From Nocardia vinacea (GTDB taxonomy: Bacteria > Actinomycetota > Actinomycetes > Mycobacteriales > Mycobacteriaceae), in assembly GCF_035920345.1 (NCBI RefSeq), contig NZ_CP109149.1:1364001-1428000 (forward strand): 64,000 nt of DNA. The letters run 5' to 3'. Position numbers and translations under genes: made by a program. How positions within the stretch are numbered: the stretch's first letter is position 1; the number at the start of each line of letters is the position of its first letter. Below, piece after piece: positions 17,267 to 26,356 of the stretch. The notes under the pieces are model-generated. The model made no database searches. It saw only the letters and a program-made list of their open reading frames with translations, and was not told the origin of the DNA.

Positions 17267-17779
17267 ATGCAACGACCCACCTCGCCCTCCCGGGACCGGT
17301 GGCTGAAGCTCGTCGATGTCCAAGAGTTGGCGTGTACCCGCGTATCTCACCAAAGTTCGCAGGTTCTCGGTCTGCCGGGCGTGCGAGAAATCTTGGCCGC
17401 GGTACTCGGCGCACAGTCCACAGCGGCTGCGCGGGAACAACATACGATCGCGCGATGGGCGGGCGAGCTGGCCCACATTTGTTTACAAGGCCACAACCCG
17501 CACTCTGGCGATGCGCGGGTGCGGGCGGTGCGGATCATCCGGATCATCGACTTCTGGATCGAAGTCTATGTCCGACAGGACCGTGACGTTCAGGTCGAAC
17601 CGGGCGAGACCATCGGAACGGTAATCAGTCGGATAGCGGAAGTCGGCGCAGAGCTGTACAGCCTCGAGGTTTCGCGGATTCCCGGGAACCCGTCGGCCGC
17701 CATTCTAGAGCGCAAACTCGATCGCCTTGCCAAGCAATACACGGCTCGCGCCACCGCGCTCGCCGCCGCTGGGCGCTAG
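17267..17779 (+). CDS. DUF4254 domain protein
   Basis: The 170-residue helical protein contains the DUF4254 core HTIARWAGELAHICLQGHN, RVRAVRIIRIIDFWIEVYVR and GETIGTVISRIAEVGAELYS. The family is common in Nocardia and its function is unknown; the conserved RxxLxxxIDxWVx helix is the usual marker. ATG 17267 is preceded by CAGGAGG at a spacing of 6 nt. It follows the XRE/TPR regulator in the same direction. Confidence 0.75.
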   Translation: MQRPTSPSRDRWLKLVDVQELACTRVSHQSSQVLGLPGVREILAAVLGAQSTAAAREQHTIARWAGELAHICLQGHNPHSGDARVRAVRIIRIIDFWIEVYVRQDRDVQVEPGETIGTVISRIAEVGAELYSLEVSRIPGNPSAAILERKLDRLAKQYTARATALAAAGR

Positions 17780-17833
17780 CGGCAACGTTCGGGTTCCATC
17801 CGCACATCGGTACGAAGGCGCGAGGTACACAGC

Positions 17834-18862
17834 ATGGTGACACGACCCCACGCGCTCACTGACGCGATCATTCCACCCATTGTGTTGTCCGGAGTGGTGG
17901 AGATAGGACATCACCTCGGCGCATCGGTCGAGTCGTGGTTCTCGGGAACCGGATTGGATTCGGAGCGACTATTCGAGTCCGACATCGTCAATGTCTCCTA
18001 CGATCAATCGGCCACCGTGTTGCGACGCGCCCTGCGCACGCTTCCGCCCGTTCCCTGGGGTATGCGGCTCGGTCAGCGCGACGTCCTGGTCTCGATGGGG
18101 ATGCTGGGAATCGCGCTGAGCGCGTGCGCGTCGCTCGCCGACGCCCTCGTACTGGGTGCCGAATTGCACATGGCCTCCGGCAGTCTGGTCGACATCGAGT
18201 TCGAGACCATCGACGGCGAGGTAGCGCTGAGTCTGCGTCAGCGTGAAACCGATCCGGAGCTGACGACCTTCCTTTTCGAAGAGGCACTGTGTACCGCATT
18301 GACGTTCGTGCGAACAATGCTCGGCGCCAACCGATCACCGCTCTCGGTCGAGTTGTCCTATCCGGCACCGGCGTACGCCCGCGAGTACACCCAGTTCTTC
18401 CGCTGCCCGATCGAATTCGATGCCGCAGCCACCCGGATGCGCTTCCCGACTTCCCTACTGGCTTCCCGACTTCCACACCACCACGAACCGACCCGCAGCG
18501 TAGCCGCGGCCGCCTGCCGCCAACTGATCAGCCTGCCCACCTTCGAGGACGACATCATCACTGCGGTCGAGACCCTGCTCGAGGGCCACACCCGCACCCC
18601 CTTGACAGTGACCGCCGTGGCCCGCCACCTGAACCTCACCGAACGCACGCTACGCCGCCAATTGACCACTGCCGGTGTAAGTTTCAGCGCCGTGCGCGAC
18701 CGGGTTCGCGAACGATGCGCGACCGTCCTGCTGCAGGAGTCGGCCCTGACCATCGGCGCCATTGCCCGTGAGGTCGGATTCAGCAGTGGTCGTGAATTCC
18801 GACGGGCCTACATCCGCTGGACCGGGCGCTCACCGACTGCGGCGCGGTACGAACGGAACTGA
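17834..18862 (+). CDS. AraC-family transcriptional regulator (OruR/ArgR type)
   Basis: The 342-residue protein has an N-terminal arabinose-binding-like effector domain of about 230 residues. The C-terminal AraC DNA-binding domain has two helix-turn-helix units: LTVTAVARHLNLTERTLRRQ and AIAREVGFSSGREFRRAYIR, ending WTGRSPTAAR. This type often activates catabolic genes. The nearest candidates are the minus-strand enoyl-CoA hydratase operon ending at 18991, although that operon has its own TetR. The effector is unknown. Confidence 0.88.
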   Translation: MVTRPHALTDAIIPPIVLSGVVEIGHHLGASVESWFSGTGLDSERLFESDIVNVSYDQSATVLRRALRTLPPVPWGMRLGQRDVLVSMGMLGIALSACASLADALVLGAELHMASGSLVDIEFETIDGEVALSLRQRETDPELTTFLFEEALCTALTFVRTMLGANRSPLSVELSYPAPAYAREYTQFFRCPIEFDAAATRMRFPTSLLASRLPHHHEPTRSVAAAACRQLISLPTFEDDIITAVETLLEGHTRTPLTVTAVARHLNLTERTLRRQLTTAGVSFSAVRDRVRERCATVLLQESALTIGAIAREVGFSSGREFRRAYIRWTGRSPTAARYERN

Positions 18863-18990
18863 TCCACGAGGTGCCTGGGCTCTGGCTGGGCCACAACGAC
18901 CGCGCGACCGAATCCGGTATGCCGTGGATCACCGATTCAATTGAAGCAAACGGTTATCCACGGCGTCCGTCATTGTCTCGGAACTGGGAA

Positions 18991-19809
18991 CTACTGACTT
19001 GCCATGCCGAGGTATTCACCCAGGTTCTTCTCGACCTCATCGAGTCCGATCTGGCCGATAAGCGTGCCGAACTGGGGCAGCCGTGCCTGGAATCCCGGCC
19101 AGGTGACTTCGGAAAGCTCCGACCAGGATGCTCGCAGGTCGGCCTCCGGCGGCAGAGTTGCCCGATTGATCTGCGCCTTGGCGCCCACGACAGCTGCCTT
19201 GTCGAACGATGCGATGCGAGTCGCCACGCCGTTCACGAAGTCGTCGAGTTCGGCATCGGCAAGGGTTCGGGTCACCCATCCGTAGCGCTCGGCCCGATCG
19301 GCGTCGTAGTCCTGGCCGGTGAAGATCGCTTCGAACGCGCGGTCTCGTCCGAGCAGCCGAGGCAGACGGTCCGCGCCGCCCCCGCCGGGTATCAGGCCGG
19401 TCGCGACTTCGGGCTGACTGAAGATCGCTTGTTCACGGCTGGCATAGCGTAGGTCGAAGGCCAGCGTGAGTTCGTCGCCGCCGCCCCTGGTCCGGCCACG
19501 GATGGAGGCGATGCTGACGAACGGCGCGTTCGTCAGCCGGGTGACGAGCTCGATCCAGGTCGGAGTCGAGTCGGCATTTTTCAACCCCAGAAGTTCGGTC
19601 ATCTGGGCCAGATCGGCGTGGTTGAAGAAGTATCCGGGTGTGCTGCTGTCGAAAATGACGACCTGGACTTGTTCGTCGCGGCTCAACGTATCGAGGACCT
19701 CGAGTAGTTGGGTGACGGTATCCGCGCCGACGACGTTCACGGGTGGGTTCGAAAAGGTGACTTTGCGGATCTTCGGTGCCACGGTTTCGATGCTGAACTG
19801 CTGTGTCAT
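18991..19809 (-). CDS. Enoyl-CoA hydratase/isomerase (crotonase) family protein
   Basis: The 272-residue crotonase-fold protein has the oxyanion-hole region SIASIRGRTRGGGDELTLAF. Both glutamates used by enoyl-CoA hydratases are present, in QPEVATGLIPGGGGADRLPR and in AFEAIFTGQDYDADRAERYG. The segment FDSSTPGYFFNHADLAQMTE fits the CoA-binding side. It probably hydrates or isomerises an acyl-CoA in a catabolic pathway. It is the last gene of a four-gene minus-strand unit and starts 63 nt after the hydrolase stop. Confidence 0.87.
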   Translation of the reverse strand: MTQQFSIETVAPKIRKVTFSNPPVNVVGADTVTQLLEVLDTLSRDEQVQVVIFDSSTPGYFFNHADLAQMTELLGLKNADSTPTWIELVTRLTNAPFVSIASIRGRTRGGGDELTLAFDLRYASREQAIFSQPEVATGLIPGGGGADRLPRLLGRDRAFEAIFTGQDYDADRAERYGWVTRTLADAELDDFVNGVATRIASFDKAAVVGAKAQINRATLPPEADLRASWSELSEVTWPGFQARLPQFGTLIGQIGLDEVEKNLGEYLGMASQ

Positions 19810-19872
19810 GGCGTGTGTCCCGTTGCTGAGGTGGATGGATTCGTGCGGGAGATCTGTTTCGAGCGGTGTTCT

Positions 19873-20724
19873 TCAGTCATCGAGGAAGTTGGCTACCTGG
19901 ACAGCGAAGGCTTCGGCGTGCTGGAACAGGAAGGCATGACCGGCGTCGCTGTATCCGAGCAGAGTGGCGTTGCCGGTGTGTTCGGCGGCGGTGTAGGAAA
20001 CCACGGCCGGTGTCATGATGTCGCGCAGGCCGGTGGCGTACAGGACCGGCCGGTCGAGGCATTGCAGGTCGGTCACCACCTGCTCGAACGGGATCGACAT
20101 GTTTTTCCCGATCGCGGTGATCTGGCCCTTGCCCGCTGCCTCGGACACGGCGGGCTCGCCGGTGGTCAACCGGGCGGCGACCCTGGCGAGGTATTCGTGT
20201 CCGGCGGTGCGGCCCGTGTCGGTCTCGGGGAAGAACAGGTACACCAAGTCGTCGCCGGTGACCTCCGGCTTGGTCATGGTGGCGAACACCTTCTCGTCCG
20301 GAGCAGATGCGCCCGGCACCTGACCGCCAGGATTGCTTGCCGCCAGCACCAGCTTGCGAACCAGGTCGGGCCGCCGCAGCGCCACCCGCTGGGCCACGGT
20401 GCCGCCCAGGGTCCAGCCGAGCAGATCGACCTGGGGCAGTCCGAGTGCTTCGATGAATTCGATTGTGCCGTCAGCGAATCCGTCGACGGAGTCACGGGGT
20501 TCACCGGTGGTGTAGCCGACGCCGATGTCGTCGAACACGATCACGTCATGGTCGGCGGCTAGAAAGTCCAGTAGCTGCGGGTCCCACCAGTCGATGGTCG
20601 CGCGGACACGGTTCAGCAGGATCAGGGGGATGCCACCGCGGGGGCCGATGCGCCGATAAGTGAACGTGGCGGACGCAGCGTCCACGGTCAGGTTCTCGGC
20701 ACTGTCCGACATATAGGTGCTCAT
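19873..20724 (-). CDS. Alpha/beta hydrolase with Thr at the nucleophile position
   Basis: The 283-residue protein has the alpha/beta-hydrolase layout: the strand DHDVIVFDDIGVGYTTG, the nucleophile elbow LLGWTLGGTVAQRVALRRPD, then YATGLRDIMTPA (acid) and GYSDAGHAFLFQHAEAF (His). The elbow is usually GxSxGG; here the codon is ACC, giving Thr. The closest relatives by feel are haloperoxidase/esterase-like proteins. A Thr nucleophile is rare and may mean altered or lost activity. It lies between an SDR and the crotonase in the TetR-controlled operon. Confidence 0.87.
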   Translation of the reverse strand: MSTYMSDSAENLTVDAASATFTYRRIGPRGGIPLILLNRVRATIDWWDPQLLDFLAADHDVIVFDDIGVGYTTGEPRDSVDGFADGTIEFIEALGLPQVDLLGWTLGGTVAQRVALRRPDLVRKLVLAASNPGGQVPGASAPDEKVFATMTKPEVTGDDLVYLFFPETDTGRTAGHEYLARVAARLTTGEPAVSEAAGKGQITAIGKNMSIPFEQVVTDLQCLDRPVLYATGLRDIMTPAVVSYTAAEHTGNATLLGYSDAGHAFLFQHAEAFAVQVANFLDD

Positions 20725-20757
20725 GGCGAGCGTCGCTTTCTGTTGTGGTGGAGGGGG

Positions 20758-21570
20758 TCAGGCGGGGAGCCGGTTGAGCTTGCGGAGCTGCTGGTCGAAC
20801 ATGCGGGCGGGCACGAGGCGGCGCATGGTGCTGACCCGAGCGGTCTGGCCGACGGGGTAGCGCAGTTTCGGCTTGGTGTCGGTGGCCGCCGCGACTATCG
20901 CCTTGGCGACGAGGGCGGGGTCATCGCCGCTCTTGACCGCCTCGGCCATGTATTCCTCGAAGACCAGTCGGTGCGTGGCATAGACGTCCAAGGGTTGGTC
21001 GGGTAGCACACTGTTGGCGTCGAAAGCGGTACTGGTCCAAGCGGGTTCGATGAGCAGGGCCCGGACGCCGTATTCGCGGATTTCGTGGTCGAGTGATTCG
21101 GTGTAGCCCTCGATCGCATGCTTGGAGGCGGCGTAGACGGCCATATAGGGCTGCGGCATGAACCCGACGATGGAGGAGATATTGACGATGCGCCCGCTGC
21201 CTTGGGCGCGCAGGTGCGGCAGGACCGCGTTGGTCATGCGGATGACGCCGAAGACGTTGATATCGAAGACACTTCGGGCCTGTTCCACCGAGCTTTCCTC
21301 GGCCGCGCCCGCCGACCCGATGCCGGCGTTGTTGACCAGGATGTCGATCCGGCCGAACTGCGCGATCACCTTCGCGACGAGAGTGGCGACCGATTCGTCA
21401 CTGGTGACGTCGAGGTCGAGGAAGCTCACCCCGTCGGGCGGGGTCAACGCGCTGGTGTTGCGGCCGGTTCCGATTACCTGGAATCCCGCCTCGACCAGGG
21501 CAAGGGCGGCCGATTTTCCGATACCGGAGGATGCGCCGGTGACCAGGGCTACGGGGCGTGATGTGATCAT
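20758..21570 (-). CDS. Short-chain dehydrogenase/reductase (SDR)
   Basis: The 270-residue classical SDR has VALVTGASSGIGKSAALALV (cofactor loop), LVNNAGIGSAG, IVNISSIVGFMP and YAASKHAIEGYTESL (Tyr/Lys pair). Asp in FLDLDVTSDE suggests NAD(P) specificity that cannot be fixed. It resembles retinol/ketosteroid-type SDRs acting on hydrophobic carbonyls. It is the second gene of the operon, 80 nt after the upstream SDR and 33 nt before the hydrolase. Confidence 0.9.
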   Translation of the reverse strand: MITSRPVALVTGASSGIGKSAALALVEAGFQVIGTGRNTSALTPPDGVSFLDLDVTSDESVATLVAKVIAQFGRIDILVNNAGIGSAGAAEESSVEQARSVFDINVFGVIRMTNAVLPHLRAQGSGRIVNISSIVGFMPQPYMAVYAASKHAIEGYTESLDHEIREYGVRALLIEPAWTSTAFDANSVLPDQPLDVYATHRLVFEEYMAEAVKSGDDPALVAKAIVAAATDTKPKLRYPVGQTARVSTMRRLVPARMFDQQLRKLNRLPA

Positions 21571-21650
21571 TGTGAGCTCCTAAAAGTGGTGGTTTCGGTG
21601 TGCTGTAACGAGATTCGTGCGCGACCGGAGATGGCGGGCATCCGAGCCGA

Positions 21651-22364
21651 CTAGCTGCTCGCGACGACTTGGGGGTAGAGGATCGCCGGGTCGGCGGCGA
21701 GCCCAGCCTTGACCTGTCGCGTCAGGTCATCGGCGATCACTTCCAGCGCGTCGGCCTCGATACCATCGAGAGCTTGCGTCGCGACGCTGTGCGGGGAGGT
21801 CTTGGGGGCGTCCACCCCTGCGGTCAGATCGGTGTCGACGTAGCCGACATGCAGCCCGGTGACGCCGATACCGCGCGGGCGCAGCGCGAGGCGCACCGCG
21901 TTTGTCTGCGACCACAGTGCCGCCTTGGACGCGGCGTAAGCATCGGTGCCCGGGACCGCGATCCAGGACAACGCCGAGTGAATGGTCAGGATGTGGCCGC
22001 CGCCGTTGCCTTCCAGAATCGGGGCCAGGGCGCGGGTGACGTGCAGCGCTCCGAAGAAGTTGATGTCGAACTCGCGGCGGATCTCGGTGATCGGTGAGTC
22101 GAGGAACGACGAGCCGAGCGCGGTCCCGGCATTGTTGATCAGGATCGTCACATCCGGTGCGTGCTCGGCCAGCGCCGCGGCGGCGTCCGGGTCGGTGAGC
22201 TCCAACGCGAGGGGGATCGCATCCGGATGGGTGATGGTCCGCGGGTCGCGGGCGGTGGCGTAAACCTTGGCCGCGCCGCGTGCGTAGAGCTGTTCCACTA
22301 GTGCCTTGCCGATGCCGCGGCTGCCGCCGGTGACGAGTGCTACCGAATCTTTGATGCTGGTCAT
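21651..22364 (-). CDS. Short-chain dehydrogenase/reductase (SDR), first gene of TetR-controlled operon
   Basis: The 237-residue SDR has VALVTGGSRGIGKALVEQLY, ILINNAGTALGSSF and YAASKAALWSQTNAVRLALR. ATG 22364 is preceded by AAAAGGAG at good spacing. It is immediately downstream of the perfect 20-bp inverted repeat shared with the divergent TetR gene, so its promoter is probably repressed by that TetR. Substrate is unknown. Confidence 0.9.
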   Translation of the reverse strand: MTSIKDSVALVTGGSRGIGKALVEQLYARGAAKVYATARDPRTITHPDAIPLALELTDPDAAAALAEHAPDVTILINNAGTALGSSFLDSPITEIRREFDINFFGALHVTRALAPILEGNGGGHILTIHSALSWIAVPGTDAYAASKAALWSQTNAVRLALRPRGIGVTGLHVGYVDTDLTAGVDAPKTSPHSVATQALDGIEADALEVIADDLTRQVKAGLAADPAILYPQVVASS

Positions 22365-22376
22365 GGACTGAACTCC

Positions 22377-22425
22377 TTTTGGAAACCGATCTGTTTCCTC
22401 AAGATAAACAGATCGGTTTCCAAAA
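22377..22425. promoter_or_regulatory. Perfect 20-bp-arm inverted repeat (TetR operator)
   Basis: TTTTGGAAACCGATCTGTTT at 22377-22396 is the exact reverse complement of 22406-22425, separated by CCTCAAGAT. It lies in the 88-bp space between the SDR operon start (22364) and the TetR start (22453). This is an unusually long perfect palindrome for a TetR-family operator and probably binds two dimers. Confidence 0.88.
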
Positions 22426-22452
22426 CGCAAGGGGAAGGCTAATCTGAGATTC

Positions 22453-23094
22453 ATGACCGACCCGATACCGCCGGTAGCCTCCGGTTCCACCCGCGACCGG
22501 TTGCTCGACGCCGCCGCACAGTTGTTCTACGAACAGGGCGTCCACATCGGCGTCGACGCGCTGTGCAAAGCGGCCGGAGTGTCCAAGCGCTCGATGTACC
22601 AGCTGTTCAACAGCAAAGACGAGCTGGTGGCCGCTAGCCTGGAACGCATCGCGCCCGACTATCGGGCCGCCCTGCTGCCGGCCGACGACGACCGATCGCC
22701 GCGCGAGCGGATCCTGCACGTCTTCCAACGGTTGGAATACCTGGAACCAGCGCAAGATTTTCGCGGATGCCCCTATGTCGCGGCGGCGGTCCAACTCAAG
22801 TCACCCGAACACCCGGCCAGTCTGGTCGCTCGCCGACACAAGGATGGTCTGACCTCGTTCTTCCAATATGAAGCCGAGCGTGGCGGCGCACCCGACCCCG
22901 TCCTGCTCGCCCGGCAACTGACCCTCGTTTTCGACGGGGCCAGCGCCCGATCGGTCGTCCAAGCCCACGACCTCGACGGTCTCGCCGTAGCCACCGCCAC
23001 CACACTCCTCGATGTCGCCGGTGTTGGTGATTCCCTGCCGCCCAATGGTTTCGCCCAGAATGCGACAGGCTCCGACGCGGGCGCGCAGGATTAA
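22453..23094 (+). CDS. TetR family transcriptional regulator
   Basis: The 213-residue protein has an N-terminal TetR helix-turn-helix (LLDAAAQLFYEQGVHIGVDA, LCKAAGVSKRSMYQLFNSKD). The C-terminal region (YLEPAQDFRGCPYVAAAVQL) resembles the YxxFxGCxxxxA motif of TetR_C domains in regulators of oxidoreductase genes. It is divergent from the four-gene SDR-SDR-hydrolase-crotonase operon and separated from it by a perfect palindrome, so autoregulation and repression of the operon are likely. Confidence 0.9.
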   Translation: MTDPIPPVASGSTRDRLLDAAAQLFYEQGVHIGVDALCKAAGVSKRSMYQLFNSKDELVAASLERIAPDYRAALLPADDDRSPRERILHVFQRLEYLEPAQDFRGCPYVAAAVQLKSPEHPASLVARRHKDGLTSFFQYEAERGGAPDPVLLARQLTLVFDGASARSVVQAHDLDGLAVATATTLLDVAGVGDSLPPNGFAQNATGSDAGAQD

Positions 23095-23425
23095 CACCCG
23101 CATTGGATCCGTTCGTCCAACTCTCGGCGAACCCCATTGACAAAACTATGGTGACACCTCCGGCGTCACGGCTCGACGATTACCGCTACGAATCCCACCG
23201 ATCCCACGCCCGCGGTCGCCGGGGTGCGGATAATCCCTGGCTTCTGCTCCTCAGCGCAGCCGCCGCGCACGCCGACGCGATCGCGTTGCGGTCCATGAGC
23301 ATTCGCTGCAGTGGACCGACCTGCAACTGCAATCAGATATGGGAGCTGTTGTCATCCAGGGCCTCTCCCACGCCGCGCGCTGTGGTCCCGCGTACCGCGA
23401 CAAGTGAACGGGCACAATTCTGGAA
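23095..23425. other. Intergenic stretch upstream of the mce operon
   Basis: No gene is recognised here. Several short open frames lack family resemblance. The regulatory part begins at 23426 with the operator and promoter of the mce operon. Confidence 0.4.
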
Positions 23426-23431
23426 TAGTGT

Positions 23432-23457
23432 CTGGAATGTGGTCCATGTCATATGGT
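23432..23457 (+). promoter_or_regulatory. Operator and promoter of mce operon (CTGGA-N6-TCCAT, TATGGT)
   Basis: CTGGA-ATGTGG-TCCAT (23432-23447) is followed 4 nt later by TATGGT (23452-23457) and AGCGT. The same arrangement, CTGGA-N6-TCCAG-N4-TATGTT-AGCGT, lies upstream of the FabG3-like gene at 34395. The operator would cover the spacer/-35 region of the promoter. Predicted transcription starts near 23464, giving a leader of about 110 nt before the first permease gene. Confidence 0.6.
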
Positions 23458-23575
23458 AGCGTCACCGCGCAGAGATTGAGTTGGTTCGCACGGCCGCGGG
23501 GGACGGCGGGGGCATCGGTGCCCGCCGTCCAGTTCACCCTCGCGGGGTGATTACTCGGCCGGACAAGGAGGTTCG

Positions 23576-24433
23576 ATGTCGGCGGCAGATCTGTCCTTTC
23601 GATCGGATGTCGACGAGATGTCGGCGGCGGGGGTTCTCCGCCGGAATTTCGCCGATACCGTCCTGTCGAGCCTGGCCACGCTCGGTCGCGCATTGCGCAT
23701 CGGCGCCGCCGCGGTCCGCATCGGAGTGACGGACGCGGTGCGCCTGCGCTTCCAGGTGCACGAAACCCTCACGCAGGCATGGTTTTTGATCAGGGTCACC
23801 GCGCTGCCGAGCGTACTGATGGCGATTCCGTTCGGGGTCATCGTTTCCGCGCAGGTCGGCAATATCGTGTCTCAGCTCGGCGCCGACTCGATGATCGGAG
23901 CGGCCGGTGGGCTCGGGGTGATCAAGCAGGGCGCTCCGATGGCCACCGCGATGCTGCTCGGTGGTGCGGGCGCCGCCGCGATCGCGGCCGACCTCGGGGC
24001 GAGGACTATTCGCGAGGAGGTCGACGCCATGCGTGTCATGGGGGTGGATCCGATACAGCGCTTGGTCGTTCCCCGCATCGTGGCGATGATGCTGGTCGCC
24101 CCGCTGCTCAATATCCTGATCATCTTCATCGGAATCGCGTCGGGCTTTGCCGTCGCGGTATCCGCGCTCGGCGTCACGCCGGGCAGCTACTGGCAGTCGT
24201 TCGGTTCCTTCACCACGCCCATCGATATCTGGGTTTCCCTGGTCAAGGCGTTGATCTTCGGCTTCCTGGTGGTCGTCATCGCGTGCCAGCGGGGTCTGGA
24301 GGCCAAAGGTGGACCGCGTGGTGTCGCGGACGGCGTCAACGCCGCGGTGGTGATGTCCGTTGCGGCGGTCGCCGTGCTCAACACCGCGATCACTCAGGTG
24401 GTCACGATGTTCTTCCCGGTAAGGATGGCGTGA
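23576..24433 (+). CDS. YrbE-type (MlaE) ABC permease, first subunit of Mce transporter
   Basis: The 285-residue integral membrane protein matches the MlaE/YrbE permease family (LIRVTALPSVLMAIPFGVIV; LGARTIREEVDAMRVMGVDP, a cytoplasmic EExDA motif; QRLVVPRIVAMMLVAPLLNI). With the second YrbE and the Mce proteins it forms a lipid importer; the ATPase (Mkl) is normally encoded elsewhere. ATG 23576 follows AAGGAGG at 7 nt. It opens a tightly overlapped operon. Confidence 0.95.
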   Translation: MSAADLSFRSDVDEMSAAGVLRRNFADTVLSSLATLGRALRIGAAAVRIGVTDAVRLRFQVHETLTQAWFLIRVTALPSVLMAIPFGVIVSAQVGNIVSQLGADSMIGAAGGLGVIKQGAPMATAMLLGGAGAAAIAADLGARTIREEVDAMRVMGVDPIQRLVVPRIVAMMLVAPLLNILIIFIGIASGFAVAVSALGVTPGSYWQSFGSFTTPIDIWVSLVKALIFGFLVVVIACQRGLEAKGGPRGVADGVNAAVVMSVAAVAVLNTAITQVVTMFFPVRMA

Positions 24434-25296
24434 TGACGGCGAGTCCGTACTTCCCCGCAGGGCTGCGGTGGGTGGGCCGGTTGCAGCGCCGGGTTCATCC
24501 GCTGCGCCCGGTCGAGTCGATCGGGTTCGTGATCGGATTCGGCTGGCAGGTGCTGTCGTCGCTGCCCTACACGCTGATGCACTACCGGCGCCAGACGGTT
24601 GCGGTCATCACGGATATGACGTGGGGGCGCGGCTCGGTCATCATCGGTGGCGGCGTGGTCCCCCTCATGCTGTTGCTGGGCGCCGCGATGGGCGCGTCCA
24701 TCGGTATCGAGGCATTCAGCGCCCTGAATCTGCTGTCGCTCGGTCAGCTCAGTGGTCTCATCTCAGCGTTCGGCGTCACGCGTGAACTGGCGCCGATCGC
24801 AGCGGGCGTCGGATTCGCGGCGCAGGCCGGGTGCCGGATGACTGCGGAGATCGGGTCCATGCGGATCTCCGAGGAAATCGACGCACTCGAGTCGCTCGGC
24901 ATCCGATCGGTGCCGTTCGTCGTGACGACCCGGGTCATCGCCGGAATCGTCGCTGTCGCACCGGCGTTCGTCGTCGCGCTGATACTCAGCTATTTCTCGT
25001 GCGAGCTGATCGTGACCACCATCCACGGCACGCCGTCGGGAACCTACAACCACTATTTCGATCAGTTCGTACTGGGCTGGGACGTGATCGCCGCGACGAT
25101 CAAGGTGATGGTGTTCGCGGTCGCCGTCGTGCTGATCCATTGCTACCAGGGGTTTTTCGCCACGGGTGGGCCCGAGGGGGTCGGCATCGGCTCGGGGCGC
25201 GCCATCCGGGCCAGCCTGGTGTCGATCATCGCCCTCGACATGTTCGCCACCATCGTGCTCTGGGGATTCCAATCTCCCATCTCCTTCACCGGGTGA
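24433..25296 (+). CDS. YrbE-type (MlaE) ABC permease, second subunit of Mce transporter
   Basis: The 287-residue membrane protein carries the same family motifs (GVTRELAPIAAGVGFAAQAG, RMTAEIGSMRISEEIDALES, LGIRSVPFVVTTRVIAGIVA). It follows yrbEA with an ATGA overlap, showing translational coupling. YrbE proteins form a heterodimer in the plasma membrane, as in Mce1/Mce4 systems. Confidence 0.95.
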   Translation: MTASPYFPAGLRWVGRLQRRVHPLRPVESIGFVIGFGWQVLSSLPYTLMHYRRQTVAVITDMTWGRGSVIIGGGVVPLMLLLGAAMGASIGIEAFSALNLLSLGQLSGLISAFGVTRELAPIAAGVGFAAQAGCRMTAEIGSMRISEEIDALESLGIRSVPFVVTTRVIAGIVAVAPAFVVALILSYFSCELIVTTIHGTPSGTYNHYFDQFVLGWDVIAATIKVMVFAVAVVLIHCYQGFFATGGPEGVGIGSGRAIRASLVSIIALDMFATIVLWGFQSPISFTG

Positions 25297-25300
25297 GGTC

Positions 25301-26356
25301 ATGCCTGCTTATGCTCTGCCCGGAACGGAAGTCGGACCCCGCCGCGCCCGCATACTCGGTGCCTGCGCCATTGTGCTGACAGTCCTGACCGCCATCGGCT
25401 GGCGGGTGTGGCCGGACGCCGAGCCGGCGGACGAGATTCGCGTCGCGCTGCTGGTCGGCCGGGTAGGCGAGGGCGTCGGGCCGGGGACGGATGTGCGACT
25501 CGACGGCGTGCGCGTCGGAGCGGTCGCCACTATCGACTCCACCGCGCCCGGCCGACAGCGAATCGAACTGAGCCTGAACGGATCCCAGCTCTTCGGCCTC
25601 ACCGATGCGGTGACCGTCGACTATGCGCCGGGAAACCTGTTCGGAATCAGTGCCATCGAACTGCACTCCAACCAGGGCGGCGCGGCGCTGGCCAACAGAT
25701 CGACGGTCGATCTGACCCGCGACACCGATCGGGTCCGGGATGCCACCCTCGCGGCCCTGCTGAAGTCGACGGGCAGGCTCACCGGCGACGTGCTCACGCC
25801 TGAACTCGTCGAGTTGCTGAGCAAGGTGTCACGGGACCTCAATGCGTTCACTCCGCTGTTGCAGGCCATCGGCGTGACCGCGCGTTCGTTCGCCGAGACC
25901 CAGCAACTGCCGCCGTCGCTGCTGTTCGATCGGTTCGGCTCGGCATTGGTCGGACTCCCGCCGATGTTGACGGGTGGATTGGCCGTGCTGGAGGCGACCT
26001 ACACGAACAAGTATCTGGAGTCTCCGGAGCGCCTCGCGCGATTCAGCGAGATGTTCACGAGGGTCCGGACGGACCTGCTGCCGACCGCCACGACCCTGCT
26101 CGGTACCTCGCGACAGTACTTTTCCGGGCTGTTACCCATCGGCACAACGATTCTCGACCAACTGTCCGCCTCGGTGAGCACGCCGGACCGGTCCGCGCAG
26201 CAGTTGAGCGAACTGCTCGCGCGGGTCAGCGCGGCATTTCACGACACACCGGAGGGGCCGGTGCTCGACGCCGCGGTCGAATTGGATGTGGTGCCCGGCC
26301 TGGCCGCACCACTGTCGGCCATGCTGGCGCAGCGTCCCGCCACGGGGGAGCGCTGA
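25301..26356 (+). CDS. MceA-type protein
   Basis: The 351-residue protein has an N-terminal membrane anchor (ARILGACAIVLTVLTAIGWR). An MCE/MlaD domain follows (VGEGVGPGTDVRLDGVRVGA, VDYAPGNLFGISAIELHSNQ), then a helical region. ATG 25301 follows GAGG four nt after the yrbEB stop. MceA-F proteins assemble a hexameric needle that shuttles lipid across the periplasm. Sequence divergence in the C-terminal part makes the mce subtype unclear. Confidence 0.9.
   Translation: MPAYALPGTEVGPRRARILGACAIVLTVLTAIGWRVWPDAEPADEIRVALLVGRVGEGVGPGTDVRLDGVRVGAVATIDSTAPGRQRIELSLNGSQLFGLTDAVTVDYAPGNLFGISAIELHSNQGGAALANRSTVDLTRDTDRVRDATLAALLKSTGRLTGDVLTPELVELLSKVSRDLNAFTPLLQAIGVTARSFAETQQLPPSLLFDRFGSALVGLPPMLTGGLAVLEATYTNKYLESPERLARFSEMFTRVRTDLLPTATTLLGTSRQYFSGLLPIGTTILDQLSASVSTPDRSAQQLSELLARVSAAFHDTPEGPVLDAAVELDVVPGLAAPLSAMLAQRPATGER

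Noticed and set aside
18921..18964. 9-bp inverted repeat GCCGTGGAT / ATCCACGGC between convergent genes
   Set aside because: The loop is 26 nt, so it is a weak terminator candidate; not annotated.
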